Shown in pieces: positions 43,721 through 52,219 of a DNA stretch of 64,000 nt; the first letter of the stretch is position 1, and each line of letters begins with the position of its first letter. Position numbers and translations under genes: made by a program. The notes beneath the pieces were generated by a model that searched no databases, had not been told where the DNA came from, and saw nothing but the letters and a program-made list of their open reading frames with translations. This DNA comes from Dyadobacter luticola. Lineage in GTDB: Bacteria > Bacteroidota > Bacteroidia > Cytophagales > Spirosomataceae. Location of the stretch: contig NZ_VCEJ01000004.1 of assembly GCF_005860805.1 (NCBI RefSeq), positions 992,001-1,056,000 of the forward strand, read 5' to 3'.

Positions 43721-45438
43721 ATGAAGCAAATTTTACTCACCATTCTTCTTTTATCTTCTCTTCAAACATTCGCGCAAACGCTGGAAAATGATCGGTTGGC
43801 GCTTGTAGCTATTTACAATAGTATGGGCGGGAGCGAATGGTATAAACAGCCAATACATCACGATGTAAAGTGGGTAGTCCCGGGCGCCCCCGGGGATAAT
43901 CCTTGTGGATGAGATGGGGTTACCTGTGCCCAGGTCGACGGTCAAACTAGAATAGTTGGATTGGCGACCGGCGAGGGAATATCCGGCACAATTCCTCCTG
44001 AAATAGGAAATCTGACTGCATTGAAAGATTTGGGTTTTGTTGGAGATGAAGGCCCTTTTGTGTTTCATCCTCCTTTGGGCGGGAAAATACCGGTTGAGTT
44101 GGCCACGCTGCCAAATCTTGAAAATTTGACCCTTGTCAATAACATTTTTGATCAGGAGAGTGTCGGCCTGTTATTTACAATGACTCAGCTTAAAAACCTA
44201 ACCGACACACCCTTATCGCCTTTACCCGACGCTATTGGAAACCTTGTGAATTTAGAAACTTTATCCCTTTACGGATACTACGGTGGCGTATTGGCCAAAA
44301 GTGAAAATAACGGGCCTATTCCAAAAACGATTGGCATTTGACTAAGCTTACGTCGCTTATAATTATGGATGCAGGGTTTGAGGGGTCGATTCCAGCAGAA
44401 GTAGGCAATCTTGTAAACCTGACTAAGCTTCGGATTAATGGCATGACGAAGCCAAGCGCCATTCCCGTGGAAATTGGTAATTTGATTAACCTTACCGATC
44501 TGCATCTTTCCAATAATGTGCACACGGGCACTATTCCGGCAAGTTTCAATAATTTGACAAAAATTTCTACGATAATTCTTGATGACAATCAATTGGTTGG
44601 CCCTATCCCAGATCTTTCTGCCTTACCGCCTCAAAAAATCGGGATTGCTAATAATTTCCTCAATTTTGATCAGTTAGAGCCTAACGCAAGCAGGTTCGCA
44701 TATTACGCAGGACAGAGATCGGCTAAGGTGCACAAAACGAAAGATGTTCTTTCTGTGTACGCAGGCGGCACATTGTCTCGTAATAAGTATAGGTGGGTTC
44801 ATGCCGGGGCGATTGTCGCTACGATCATTGGAGACAGCACTTATAAAATGCCCGAGCAGGGAAGTTACTATGTGATTGTCACCAACAGCCTGGCTACAAA
44901 CGGATCAATCCTGAGTGAGGTGTTTGAGAACCCCCTGCCAGTTAAACTTATTGCATTCGAAGTCACAAACTCAAATAACCAGAACAACCTTACCTGGAAA
45001 ACCAGCTCCGAAACCAATAACAAAGGTTTTGAAATTGAGAGAAGTGCCGATGCGAGGACATTTACCAAAATCGGATATGTGGAAGGAAACGGAGATAGCA
45101 ACGAATTGAACAACTACCATTTCACAGATCAGAACCCTTCCAACATCACTTACTATCGCTTGAAGCAGCTTGACTACGATGACACATTTGAATATTCAAA
45201 AATCATCATGGCCAAAAGTGACCAGCAACTGAGTATTTATCCAAATCCTGCCAAAGACTATTTCAATGTGATGGGTTTGGCGAAAGAAGAGAAAATTTTG
45301 GTGATTGATCAATCAGGTAATGTAATTCTCCACGAGAAAATAGGGGTTGACGGATCAGTAAATACAGCAAACATTTCAAGCGGGATCTACAACATTGAGG
45401 TAGGCGGAGCAACCAAAAAATTATTAATTATCAAATAA
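43721..45438 (+). pseudogene. Broken leucine-rich-repeat T9SS-secreted protein gene
   Basis: Three frame segments belong to one gene. Segment 1 (43721-43912) has a signal peptide (LQTFAQ) and the LRR N-terminal sequence ending NPCG, then TGA. Restoring tryptophan there gives CGWDGVTC, the usual LRR cap motif, so TGG probably became TGA. The same frame continues through 43961-44341 with LRRs (GTIPPEIGNLTALKDL, GKIPVELATLPNLENL) to a stop after PKTIGI. Adding one base near 44336 restores IGNLTKL and joins the third segment (to 45438), which has more LRRs, a fibronectin-like stretch and a type A T9SS tail (LSIYPNPAKDYFNV to the last residue). Two lesions point to a decayed gene. Sequencing error is the main alternative. 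Confidence 0.85.
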
Positions 45439-45458
45439 CAACTAAGGTAACTTTCCTT

Positions 45459-45499
45459 CAAAATGGTCTGAACTGATGGTGTCGGTTCAGGCCATTTTG
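45459..45499 (+). terminator. Intrinsic terminator after the LRR pseudogene
   Basis: CAAAATGGTCTGAAC and GTTCAGGCCATTTTG pair over 15 positions with one G-U pair around an 11-base loop. It lies 20 bases after the pseudogene stop. Between it and 45691 I see no gene; AACAGG/CCTGTT hexamers recur there but without clear symmetry. Confidence 0.8.
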
Positions 45500-45690
45500 T
45501 TATTTAATGAAACTGTTAATTCTCACATTAAATCTCAATTTATTTCTACATGCAGGATACAACAGGACGGTGCCTATGGGTAAGTTTTCTAATCTTGTGG
45601 CCTGTTCCAGAGTAGTATTCCTCTTTTCAAATCCTTTCTGGGAATATGACCTGTTACCTAAAAAATGATAAAATAATCAACTAAAAAAAT

Positions 45691-47814
45691 ATGAGCAGTT
45701 CTAAAGTAAGCCAGTATCAATACGTAAGCTATTTGTGGGATGATGAAAAGGCCGCTTCTCTTGGTGATGATCAGGTTGCACTTCTCTTGTATCGTTCCAA
45801 TTTGTTAGGAGCAGATCTTCGTCTGACCAATTATGCTGGCGGAAACACCAGCTGCAAAACCATGGAGAAAGATCCTCTCACAGGAAACCCTGTGGAAGTG
45901 ATGTGGATCAAAGGTTCCGGCGGAGATATTGGTACCCTTACAAGAAGCGGACTGGCAGGGCTTTACGTAGACAGGCTTCATAGTCTTAAGAACATTTACC
46001 GCGGCCTCGAATTTGAAGATGAAATGGTGGAGCTTTTCAACCATTGTATATATGATCTGAAATCGAAAGCGCCTTCAATCGATACACCCCTTCACGGTTT
46101 GTTGCCTTTCAAACACATTGACCACCTTCACCCGGACGCACTGATCGCGATTGCGGCGTCGAAAGAAGGGGAAGCGATTACCAAAGAGTTGTTCAATGGG
46201 GAAATTGCGTGGGTACCCTGGCAGCGTCCGGGCTTCGATCTGGGCTTGCAACTAGAACAGGCTTTGGCCGATAATCCTGGCATTCGTGGCATCGTTTTGG
46301 GTGGTCACGGATTGTTTACCTGGGGCGATACTGCTTACGAATCTTACATTAACACGCTGGATACCATTGAGAAAGCGTCTGAATATCTGAACGAAAACTA
46401 TGGTAAGAGCAGACCGGTTTTCGGAGGCGTAAAACTGGAAAGCGAGCCGGCAGAACGACGTGCTGAAATTGCCGGTAAACTGGCACCCTACCTGCGTGGT
46501 CTGGCTTCGGAGCAGCAGGCTATGATTGGTCATTTTACCGATGATGCCCGCGTACTTGAATTCATTGCGAGCAATGATCTGGATAAACTGGCGCCACTCG
46601 GTACCAGCTGCCCTGATCACTTCCTGCGTACCAAAATCCGTCCGTTGGTTTTGGACATGCCATTTGAAAAACTGGAAAGTACCGACCAGGAAATTCTCGA
46701 ACACATTCGTCCTCAGTTTGAAGCTTACCGCGCTGACTACCAGGCATACTACGATCGCTGCAAACATGATAACAGTCCGGCGGTGCGTGATGCCAATCCG
46801 GTGATCATTTTGCTGCCAGGTGTGGGAATGTTCTCTTTTGCCAAAGACAAACAAACTGCACGTGTAGCTGCGGAATTTTATATCAATGCGATCAACGTAA
46901 TGAAGGGCGCCGAGGCGATTTCTTCATACGTGTCACTGCCTGAGCAAGAGGCATTTGACATTGAATACTGGTTGCTGGAAGAAGCGAAATTGCAGCGGAT
47001 GCCGAAAGAAAAATCGGTTTCCCGCAAGGTAGCATTCGTGACCGGCGGCTCAGGTGGTATCGGTAAAGCCATCGCACAAAAATTGTTGCAGGAAGGCGCC
47101 TGCGTGGTGATTTCCGATATTGATGAAAAAGCTTTGGCTGAAACAAAAGCGGAATTTGATGGAAAATTCGGTAAAGACTTTTCTGCTACCACTATCGCTA
47201 ATGTTCTTGATCCGGAGGCAATTAAAGCGGCAATCCACCAAACTAAATTAAAATATGGCGGTGTGGATATTGTTGTAAACTGCGCTGGTTTATCCATCTC
47301 AAAACCTTTGGCAGAAACGACCATTAAAGACTGGGATATCTTACAGGATGTTTTGGTAAAAGGCCAGTTCCTGGTTTCTCAGGAAACCGTGGCTGTGATG
47401 CGTCAGCAAGGCCTGGGAGGCGATATTATCAACATTGCCAGTAAAAACGGCATCGTTTCGGGACCTAACAATGTGGCTTACGGTACTGCAAAAGCAGCGC
47501 AGCAGCACATGACCCGCTTGCTGGCCGCCGAACTTGGCCCTGACAGGATCCGCGTAAATGTGGTAAACCCTGACGCGGTGATCGCGGGAAGCAAGATCTG
47601 GGAGAGTGGCTGGGCGGCTGGTCGCGCGAAAGCTTATGGTATTAAAGTAGAAGAATTGCCGGCATACTATGCAAAACGCACTGTTTTGAATGCTGAAATC
47701 CACACCGAAGACATCGCAAATGGTGTGTACATTTTCGTGAGCGGCTTGCTGAGCAAAAGCACCGGAAATGTGATCAATGTAGATGGCGGGGTGCCAGCGG
47801 CGTTCCTGAGATAA
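45691..47814 (+). CDS. Bifunctional rhamnulose-1-phosphate aldolase / short-chain dehydrogenase
   Basis: A 707-residue fusion. Residues about 20-430 are a class II aldolase, with metal-binding histidines in PLHGLLPFKHIDHLHPDAL and GGHGLFTWGDT. This half splits L-rhamnulose-1-phosphate into dihydroxyacetone phosphate and L-lactaldehyde. Residues about 445-707 are an SDR with VTGGSGGIGKAIAQKL at the NAD site, NCAGLS, a catalytic serine in IASKNG and YGTAKAAQQH carrying the tyrosine and lysine. This half likely oxidises the lactaldehyde to lactate. The fusion is known from many Bacteroidota and Bacillota. It precedes the isomerase gene, and a GntR regulator lies convergent downstream. No rhamnulokinase gene is in the window. 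Confidence 0.93.
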   Translation: MSSSKVSQYQYVSYLWDDEKAASLGDDQVALLLYRSNLLGADLRLTNYAGGNTSCKTMEKDPLTGNPVEVMWIKGSGGDIGTLTRSGLAGLYVDRLHSLKNIYRGLEFEDEMVELFNHCIYDLKSKAPSIDTPLHGLLPFKHIDHLHPDALIAIAASKEGEAITKELFNGEIAWVPWQRPGFDLGLQLEQALADNPGIRGIVLGGHGLFTWGDTAYESYINTLDTIEKASEYLNENYGKSRPVFGGVKLESEPAERRAEIAGKLAPYLRGLASEQQAMIGHFTDDARVLEFIASNDLDKLAPLGTSCPDHFLRTKIRPLVLDMPFEKLESTDQEILEHIRPQFEAYRADYQAYYDRCKHDNSPAVRDANPVIILLPGVGMFSFAKDKQTARVAAEFYINAINVMKGAEAISSYVSLPEQEAFDIEYWLLEEAKLQRMPKEKSVSRKVAFVTGGSGGIGKAIAQKLLQEGACVVISDIDEKALAETKAEFDGKFGKDFSATTIANVLDPEAIKAAIHQTKLKYGGVDIVVNCAGLSISKPLAETTIKDWDILQDVLVKGQFLVSQETVAVMRQQGLGGDIINIASKNGIVSGPNNVAYGTAKAAQQHMTRLLAAELGPDRIRVNVVNPDAVIAGSKIWESGWAAGRAKAYGIKVEELPAYYAKRTVLNAEIHTEDIANGVYIFVSGLLSKSTGNVINVDGGVPAAFLR

Positions 47815-47829
47815 TCAAATTTTCTAGCG

Positions 47830-47854
47830 ATGCCAGGCCTCAAAAGCCTGGCAT
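47830..47854 (+). terminator. Intercistronic hairpin between aldolase and isomerase genes
   Basis: ATGCCAGGC and GCCTGGCAT pair perfectly around a seven-base loop, followed by TTCTGTTTT. It is 24 bases before the isomerase start. It could partly terminate transcription or protect the upstream message. Confidence 0.6.
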
Positions 47855-47877
47855 TTCTGTTTTAAAACCATTTTACT

Positions 47878-49161
47878 ATGAAAATCGAGCAATATCAGAT
47901 TGACCAGCACAATGACAGCCTGCTGTCGCGGCACAACAATCAGTTAGCATATACCGAAGAGCAGCTCGGTGAGCAGGGCATTAATGCGCAGGAAATTGTG
48001 AAAGCGTTGGAAGCATTCCAGGTAGCGATCCCGAGCTGGGCGCTGGGTACCGGTGGAACGCGTTTTGGGCGTTTTTCGGGCGGTGGTGAGCCACGTTCGC
48101 TGGAAGAAAAAGTGGAGGATGTTGGTCTTTTACATGCATTAAACCGGTCGAGCGGGTCGATTTCGCTGCACATTCCCTGGGACATTCCTGGTCAGGCTGA
48201 GTCGATCATTTCGCTGGCTTCTTCATTAAATCTGACATTTGATGCGGTGAATTCTAACACTTTCCAGGATCAGAAAAATCAGGAAGAATCCTACAAATTC
48301 GGCTCACTCTCACACGTGGATCCCAAAGTCCGTAAACAGGCGGTTGACCACAACATTGAAGTAATCAAATACGGAAAAGATCTAGGTTCGAAAGCATTAT
48401 CAATCTGGTTGTCAGACGGTTCCTGCTTTCCGGGTCAGTCTAATTTTGTAAAGTCTTTCCAGTACACATTGGAATCTTTACAGGAAATCTACGCCGCCCT
48501 GCCCGACGACTGGAAGGTATATGTAGAATACAAGGCCTACGAGCCAAATTTCTATTCGACCGTGATCCAGGATTGGGGCAGCTCCTTATTGTTTTGCCAA
48601 AAACTGGGACCAAAAGCCGATGTACTGGTGGATTTGGGACACCATTTACCAAATGCCAACATTGAACAAATTGTAGCAACATTGATGATGGAAGGCCGCC
48701 TGGCAGGTTTTCACTTCAATGATTCCAAATACGGCGACGACGACTTAACAGTCGGCAGCATTCGTCCTTATATGTTGTTTTTGATCTTTGTGGAACTGGT
48801 CGAGGGCATGAAGCGCGCCGGCCGGGCAAGTGATACTTACGCCTGGATGATCGACGCAAGCCACAATGTGAAAGATCCGCTGGAAGATTTGCTCCAATCC
48901 GTAGAAGCGATTTTGCTGGCTTACGCACAGGCGTTAATGGTAGATCGCAAAAAATTGGAGCTGGCAAGAAGCCAGAATGACGTAGTACTCGCCCAGCAAA
49001 TCCTGCAAAATGCATTCAGGACGGACGTTCGGCCATTGGTTCGCGAATCCATGAGACTGGCAGGCGGCGCGATCGACCCGATTGGATTGTTCAGGAATTT
49101 GAATGTTCGCTCGGAGTTGATGAATGAGCGGGGGAGAGTGACGGTTGCTACGGGATTGTAA
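47878..49161 (+). CDS. rhaI: L-rhamnose isomerase (Pseudomonas-type)
   Basis: A 427-residue TIM-barrel sugar isomerase, close in length to the L-rhamnose isomerase of Pseudomonas stutzeri (430). It converts L-rhamnose to L-rhamnulose. The expected metal-site residues are visible: glutamate in VYVEYKAYEP near 216, aspartate and histidines in VLVDLGHHLPNANI near 251, a histidine in AGFHFNDSKYGDDDL near 279 and an aspartate in AWMIDASHNVKDP near 324. It belongs to the RhaI group, unlike RhaA of enteric bacteria. The gene follows the aldolase with a 63-base gap carrying a hairpin. Together they give two of the three rhamnose breakdown steps. Confidence 0.93.
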   Translation: MKIEQYQIDQHNDSLLSRHNNQLAYTEEQLGEQGINAQEIVKALEAFQVAIPSWALGTGGTRFGRFSGGGEPRSLEEKVEDVGLLHALNRSSGSISLHIPWDIPGQAESIISLASSLNLTFDAVNSNTFQDQKNQEESYKFGSLSHVDPKVRKQAVDHNIEVIKYGKDLGSKALSIWLSDGSCFPGQSNFVKSFQYTLESLQEIYAALPDDWKVYVEYKAYEPNFYSTVIQDWGSSLLFCQKLGPKADVLVDLGHHLPNANIEQIVATLMMEGRLAGFHFNDSKYGDDDLTVGSIRPYMLFLIFVELVEGMKRAGRASDTYAWMIDASHNVKDPLEDLLQSVEAILLAYAQALMVDRKKLELARSQNDVVLAQQILQNAFRTDVRPLVRESMRLAGGAIDPIGLFRNLNVRSELMNERGRVTVATGL

Positions 49162-49165
49162 TTTT

Positions 49166-49238
49166 AATGTCAACCTGAGCGAAGTCGAAGGCGTTACTGC
49201 GAACCAGTCGCGCCTTCGACATCGCTCAGGTTGACATT
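49166..49238. repeat. Long hairpin repeat, copy 2 (REP-like / bidirectional terminator)
   Basis: Arms at 49166-49193 and 49211-49238 are 28-base reverse complements with one mismatch around a 17-base loop. The core CCTGAGCG-A-AGTCGAAGGC matches the hairpin at 1286-1363. Relative to that copy, one stem pair is changed on both arms (G-C to A-T), keeping the pairing. It separates the convergent rhaI and GntR genes and overlaps the GntR stop codon. Confidence 0.85.
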
Positions 49239-50256
49239 ATAACGACTTCCTCCGAATTAAAATAAAAGGATTCTTCACCACCGCCCTTTTATTTTCCGTA
49301 ATCAGCTGCGCAGCGGTCTTGCCCATTTGTTCGTGGTCGGTGGAAATGGTGGTGATGCCGTCGAGCAGGATTTCCTTCAAAGGCGTCTCGTTATAGGAGA
49401 TAATCCCGATATCTTTTCCAATCGTCAGCTGCTGCTCCCGGCACTTTTTGATCAGGTTTACCAGGTCATTTTCCTCAATCACCACATAAGCCGTATCCTT
49501 CATCGCGGTACTGTTTTCATGAAAATCGTACATGATCTCATGCTGAAATTCGTGCTGGATACAGAAAATCCGGAAACCTTTGATGATCTCCTTCGGATAC
49601 CGGATAATGGTCGGGAAAATGAGGATCAGCTTTTTGTAAACTTTCAAAAGATCCAGCGCATCGTTGAGCGCGGATACAATGTCCTTTTCAAAATTCTGGA
49701 AAACAGACGAATGCTTTTTCCCGGTTAATTCCAGGTCTTTGTCCAACAAAATCAGTTTCTCCGGCGGGATCATTTTCAATGTTTCAATTGCCTCTTCTGC
49801 CTTTTCATAAAAATGCGGCATGATCACATAGTAGTCATACTCGCCCAAACTGTTCTTGATCAGGTTTTTAAAAATGTTCACATTCGAGTGATGAATGTGC
49901 AAGTCGACATTCACATTGCGGCCAATGTTCTCCACAAAAGCATTGTAAATCTGCTTCTTGTAATTACTGATTTTATTAAAAACCAGCAGGATCCGAAGCG
50001 AAGTTTCAATGTCGACGCGGTTGATAAAATACCCTTTCCCACGTACCGAAATCAGCACGCCGTCGCGGATCAGATGCTTGTAGGCTTTCTCAACAGTATC
50101 CCGGGAAAGCAGGTATTCTTCACTGAGCTGGTTAATCGAAGGAATCTTGTCGCCACGCTTTAATTTTCCCTTGCTAATCGCTTGAAGCAGCGATTTTATG
50201 ATTTGCATGTACTTTGGAGCGCTTTCCTTGAATTCAATATCAAACTGAATTTCCAT
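49237..50256 (-). CDS. GntR-family transcriptional regulator with periplasmic-binding-type sensor domain
   Basis: A 339-residue regulator. Residues about 10-75 form a GntR winged helix (PKYMQIIKSLLQAISKGKL, IPSINQLSEEYLLSRDTVEKAYKHLIRDGVLISVRGKGYFI). The C-terminal 250 residues resemble a LacI-type periplasmic-binding fold (LRILLVFNKISNYKKQIYNAF, YVVIEENDLVNLIKKC, IGIISYNETPLKEILLDGITTISTDHEQMG), which usually binds a sugar. This domain pairing is found in rhamnose or arabinose regulators of Bacteroidota. Its convergent position next to the rhamnose genes suggests it controls them, with a sugar as effector. A palindrome lies 35 bases upstream of its start. Confidence 0.9.
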   Translation of the reverse strand: MEIQFDIEFKESAPKYMQIIKSLLQAISKGKLKRGDKIPSINQLSEEYLLSRDTVEKAYKHLIRDGVLISVRGKGYFINRVDIETSLRILLVFNKISNYKKQIYNAFVENIGRNVNVDLHIHHSNVNIFKNLIKNSLGEYDYYVIMPHFYEKAEEAIETLKMIPPEKLILLDKDLELTGKKHSSVFQNFEKDIVSALNDALDLLKVYKKLILIFPTIIRYPKEIIKGFRIFCIQHEFQHEIMYDFHENSTAMKDTAYVVIEENDLVNLIKKCREQQLTIGKDIGIISYNETPLKEILLDGITTISTDHEQMGKTAAQLITENKRAVVKNPFILIRRKSL

Positions 50257-50290
50257 TAAATGTTGCGGGTTTAGGTCAGGGTAACAATAG

Positions 50291-50303
50291 TTTGTCTGAC
50301 AAA
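50291..50303. promoter_or_regulatory. Palindrome upstream of the GntR gene (candidate operator)
   Basis: TTTGTC and GACAAA flank a single T, a perfect 6-1-6 inverted repeat between the GntR start and the terminator of the neighbouring gene. GntR-type regulators bind such short palindromes and often control themselves. The same sequence was not found upstream of the aldolase gene. Confidence 0.4.
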
Positions 50304-50304
50304 T

Positions 50305-50349
50305 AAAAACAACCCGCCGGGATAACTACTTTCCCGGCGGGTTGTTTTT
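50305..50349 (-). terminator. Strong intrinsic terminator after the DUF6600-like gene
   Basis: A perfect 18-pair stem (arms 50305-50322 and 50332-50349, core CAACCCGCCGGGA) with a nine-base loop and a T-run on the minus strand. It lies 17 bases after the stop of the DUF6600-like gene. Confidence 0.9.
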
Positions 50350-50365
50350 ATATTATTTCAAAAAA

Positions 50366-51658
50366 TTATCTGGGCGAGCGGCTGCTTCTTTCGCTGGCGC
50401 CTCTTGGCGCGCCGCCTCCGTTACCACCGCGATCATTATTCCGCGGCTCTGCACTTCTTTCTACTCGCGGCTCAGATCTTCTTTCCACCTGAGGCTCCGA
50501 GCGTCTTTCGATCTGTGGTTCTGCACGTCTCTCAATCTGCGGCTCAGCACGTCGCTCGAACTGTGGTTCGGCACGTCTTTCAATCTGAGGCTCAGCGCGT
50601 CTTTCCACTCTGGGTTCAGCACTTCTGTCGCTGCGACTTGAACGATCAGGGGTTTCGTAAGAGCCTCTGCCATTTCTGTTTCCATAGTCCGGCACACTCG
50701 GTTGGCGTGACGGCTCGGTACGGTTTGGCGCTTCGTACCGATCATTTCTTGGAGAAGAATAAACCGGATCATCGCCTCGGCTGCTCCGGTTGGTTGGCGC
50801 TGTGCCATCATTCCGGCTGTTGCCACGATTATTATAGTCAGCATTATCACGTCCACCACGGTTCGGGCTCGCATCGATCACGCCACCGCGACGTTCAGGC
50901 GCATTTCTGTAATCCCGATCATTTCCGCGAGAATTATACCGGTCATCTCCACGACTGTTTTCAGCCACAATCACACGTCCTCTTCCGCTCGGACTGGCAT
51001 CGATGGTTCTGACAGGCACACTTCTGCGGGTAACTCGTTCAATTTCATCGCGTCTCGGGCCGTACACATAAGTCCGGTTGTTGCTTCGGTAATAATTGTT
51101 GACGATCACAGTCTGGTTGTATACCCGTGTAATCCGTCTTTGGGGTACACAGTAGCTGCGCCAGCCACGGTAGGTAATGTAGCGTTGCGGAACGAAATTC
51201 CACCAGAAGGACGGCGGGTTGAAATTAATGTTGATGCTGATACCAGGGCCTAGGGGAGCCCAGCCATAGTAATCGCCACCCGAACGCCAGTTCACCCACG
51301 CAGGTCCCCACTCATAGTCGGGTACCCAGAACCAGCCGTTATAATCGTCAAAAGACCACCGACCGTAGTGGAAAGGAGCCCAGCCCCAGTCATAATCCGA
51401 AACCCAGGTATTACCATATTCCGTTACTTCCCAATAACCGTTGGTAGAGTAGGGTTGGAAGCCACGGTCCACGTCAGGAATCCAGACAGAGCCGTATTGC
51501 GGGTTGCGCACCCACCTTCCGTAAGGCGATAATTCGTCGTAAAAAGTTTGAAAAGAAACGGAATATCCCGGCTGCGCTTTGGTTTGATTAGAAACCGCAA
51601 CACCGCAAAGCAAGAAGCTGAGCAAGCAGAGGAACCGAAGTGTACGCATGGTGTTCAT
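50366..51658 (-). CDS. Exported DUF6600-like protein with octapeptide repeats
   Basis: The chosen ATG gives MNTMRTLRFLCLLSFLLCGVAVSNQTKAQ, a signal peptide, and 430 residues. An upstream in-frame start at 51709 adds 17 polar residues. Residues about 35-150 are rich in W, Y and G, with repeated YGRWV, GSVWIPDV, GYWEVTEYG, WVSDYDWGWAPFHYGRW and YEWGPAWVNW motifs, the DUF6600 pattern. The second half is R/N/D/G-rich and disordered. Near the end lie seven and a half tandem copies of an eight-residue unit of the form RAEPQIER (bases 50444-50623). The architecture suggests an envelope or extracellular-matrix protein. The function is unknown. Confidence 0.8.
   Translation of the reverse strand: MNTMRTLRFLCLLSFLLCGVAVSNQTKAQPGYSVSFQTFYDELSPYGRWVRNPQYGSVWIPDVDRGFQPYSTNGYWEVTEYGNTWVSDYDWGWAPFHYGRWSFDDYNGWFWVPDYEWGPAWVNWRSGGDYYGWAPLGPGISININFNPPSFWWNFVPQRYITYRGWRSYCVPQRRITRVYNQTVIVNNYYRSNNRTYVYGPRRDEIERVTRRSVPVRTIDASPSGRGRVIVAENSRGDDRYNSRGNDRDYRNAPERRGGVIDASPNRGGRDNADYNNRGNSRNDGTAPTNRSSRGDDPVYSSPRNDRYEAPNRTEPSRQPSVPDYGNRNGRGSYETPDRSSRSDRSAEPRVERRAEPQIERRAEPQFERRAEPQIERRAEPQIERRSEPQVERRSEPRVERSAEPRNNDRGGNGGGAPRGASERSSRSPR
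50444..50623 (-). repeat. In-frame 24-bp tandem repeat array (about 7.5 copies)
   Basis: Encodes the octapeptide series SAEPRVER, RAEPQIER, RAEPQFER, RAEPQIER, RAEPQIER, RSEPQVER, RSEPRVER, SAEP. Because the unit is a multiple of three, copy-number change would keep the frame. Confidence 0.85.
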
Positions 51659-51779
51659 GGCCGTATGTTTTAAATTGTTTTCTGTTCGTAAAAATCGTTT
51701 CTTGGACACTACATTTTACGAACGGTTTAAAGACTCTGAAATACATTAACAAGCGTTAACACTATACAGAAATTGCATC

Positions 51780-52187
51780 ATGATAAACCCTGAAATCCTC
51801 CATGATGAGCTCGTTTTTCAAACCGCCCGGAGCGGAGGAAAAGGAGGTCAGAATGTAAATAAAGTTGAAACGAAAGTTGAGCTGAGGTTTGATATCAATT
51901 CGTCCAATATTTTGTCGGACGATCAAAAGAACATACTTAGCGAAAAGCTTGCCAATAAGCTGACAAACGAAAAAGTCCTTGTCATCTACCACCAGACTGA
52001 GCGCTCGCAGCTGGCTAATAAAGAGAAGGTTATAGCCAAGTTTAATCAGCTCGTCCGCCAGGCATTTGTCGTGCAGAAAAAGCGAAAAGCGACCCGGCCG
52101 ACATTGGCCTCAAAAGAAGAAAGAATGAAGACAAAACAGCGCAATGCGATTGTTAAATCTTTGCGTAAAAGGTCTTTTGAAGAATAA
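51780..52187 (+). CDS. arfB: Alternative ribosome-rescue factor ArfB
   Basis: A 135-residue peptidyl-tRNA hydrolase of the release-factor domain type. The GGQ catalytic loop is SGGKGGQNVNKVETKVEL near residues 18-35. There is no codon-recognition domain, and the C-terminal tail is strongly basic (VQKKRKATRPTLASKEERMKTKQRNAIVKSLRKRS), the tail that enters the empty mRNA channel of stalled ribosomes. The length matches ArfB/YaeJ. It frees ribosomes stalled without a stop codon. The gene is divergent from the DUF6600-like gene, and the transporter gene begins 32 bases after it. Confidence 0.95.
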   Translation: MINPEILHDELVFQTARSGGKGGQNVNKVETKVELRFDINSSNILSDDQKNILSEKLANKLTNEKVLVIYHQTERSQLANKEKVIAKFNQLVRQAFVVQKKRKATRPTLASKEERMKTKQRNAIVKSLRKRSFEE

Positions 52188-52219
52188 TTCCGTATTTCCC
52201 TGACATTCAAATTTACTCC

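Noticed and set aside
44330-44341. Programmed frameshift in the LRR gene
   Set aside because: There is no slippery heptamer or following stem, and a second, independent nonsense lesion lies upstream, which fits decay better.
50444-50623. CRISPR-like regular repeats
   Set aside because: The 24-bp units are contiguous with no spacers, and they translate to an in-frame octapeptide array within an exported protein.
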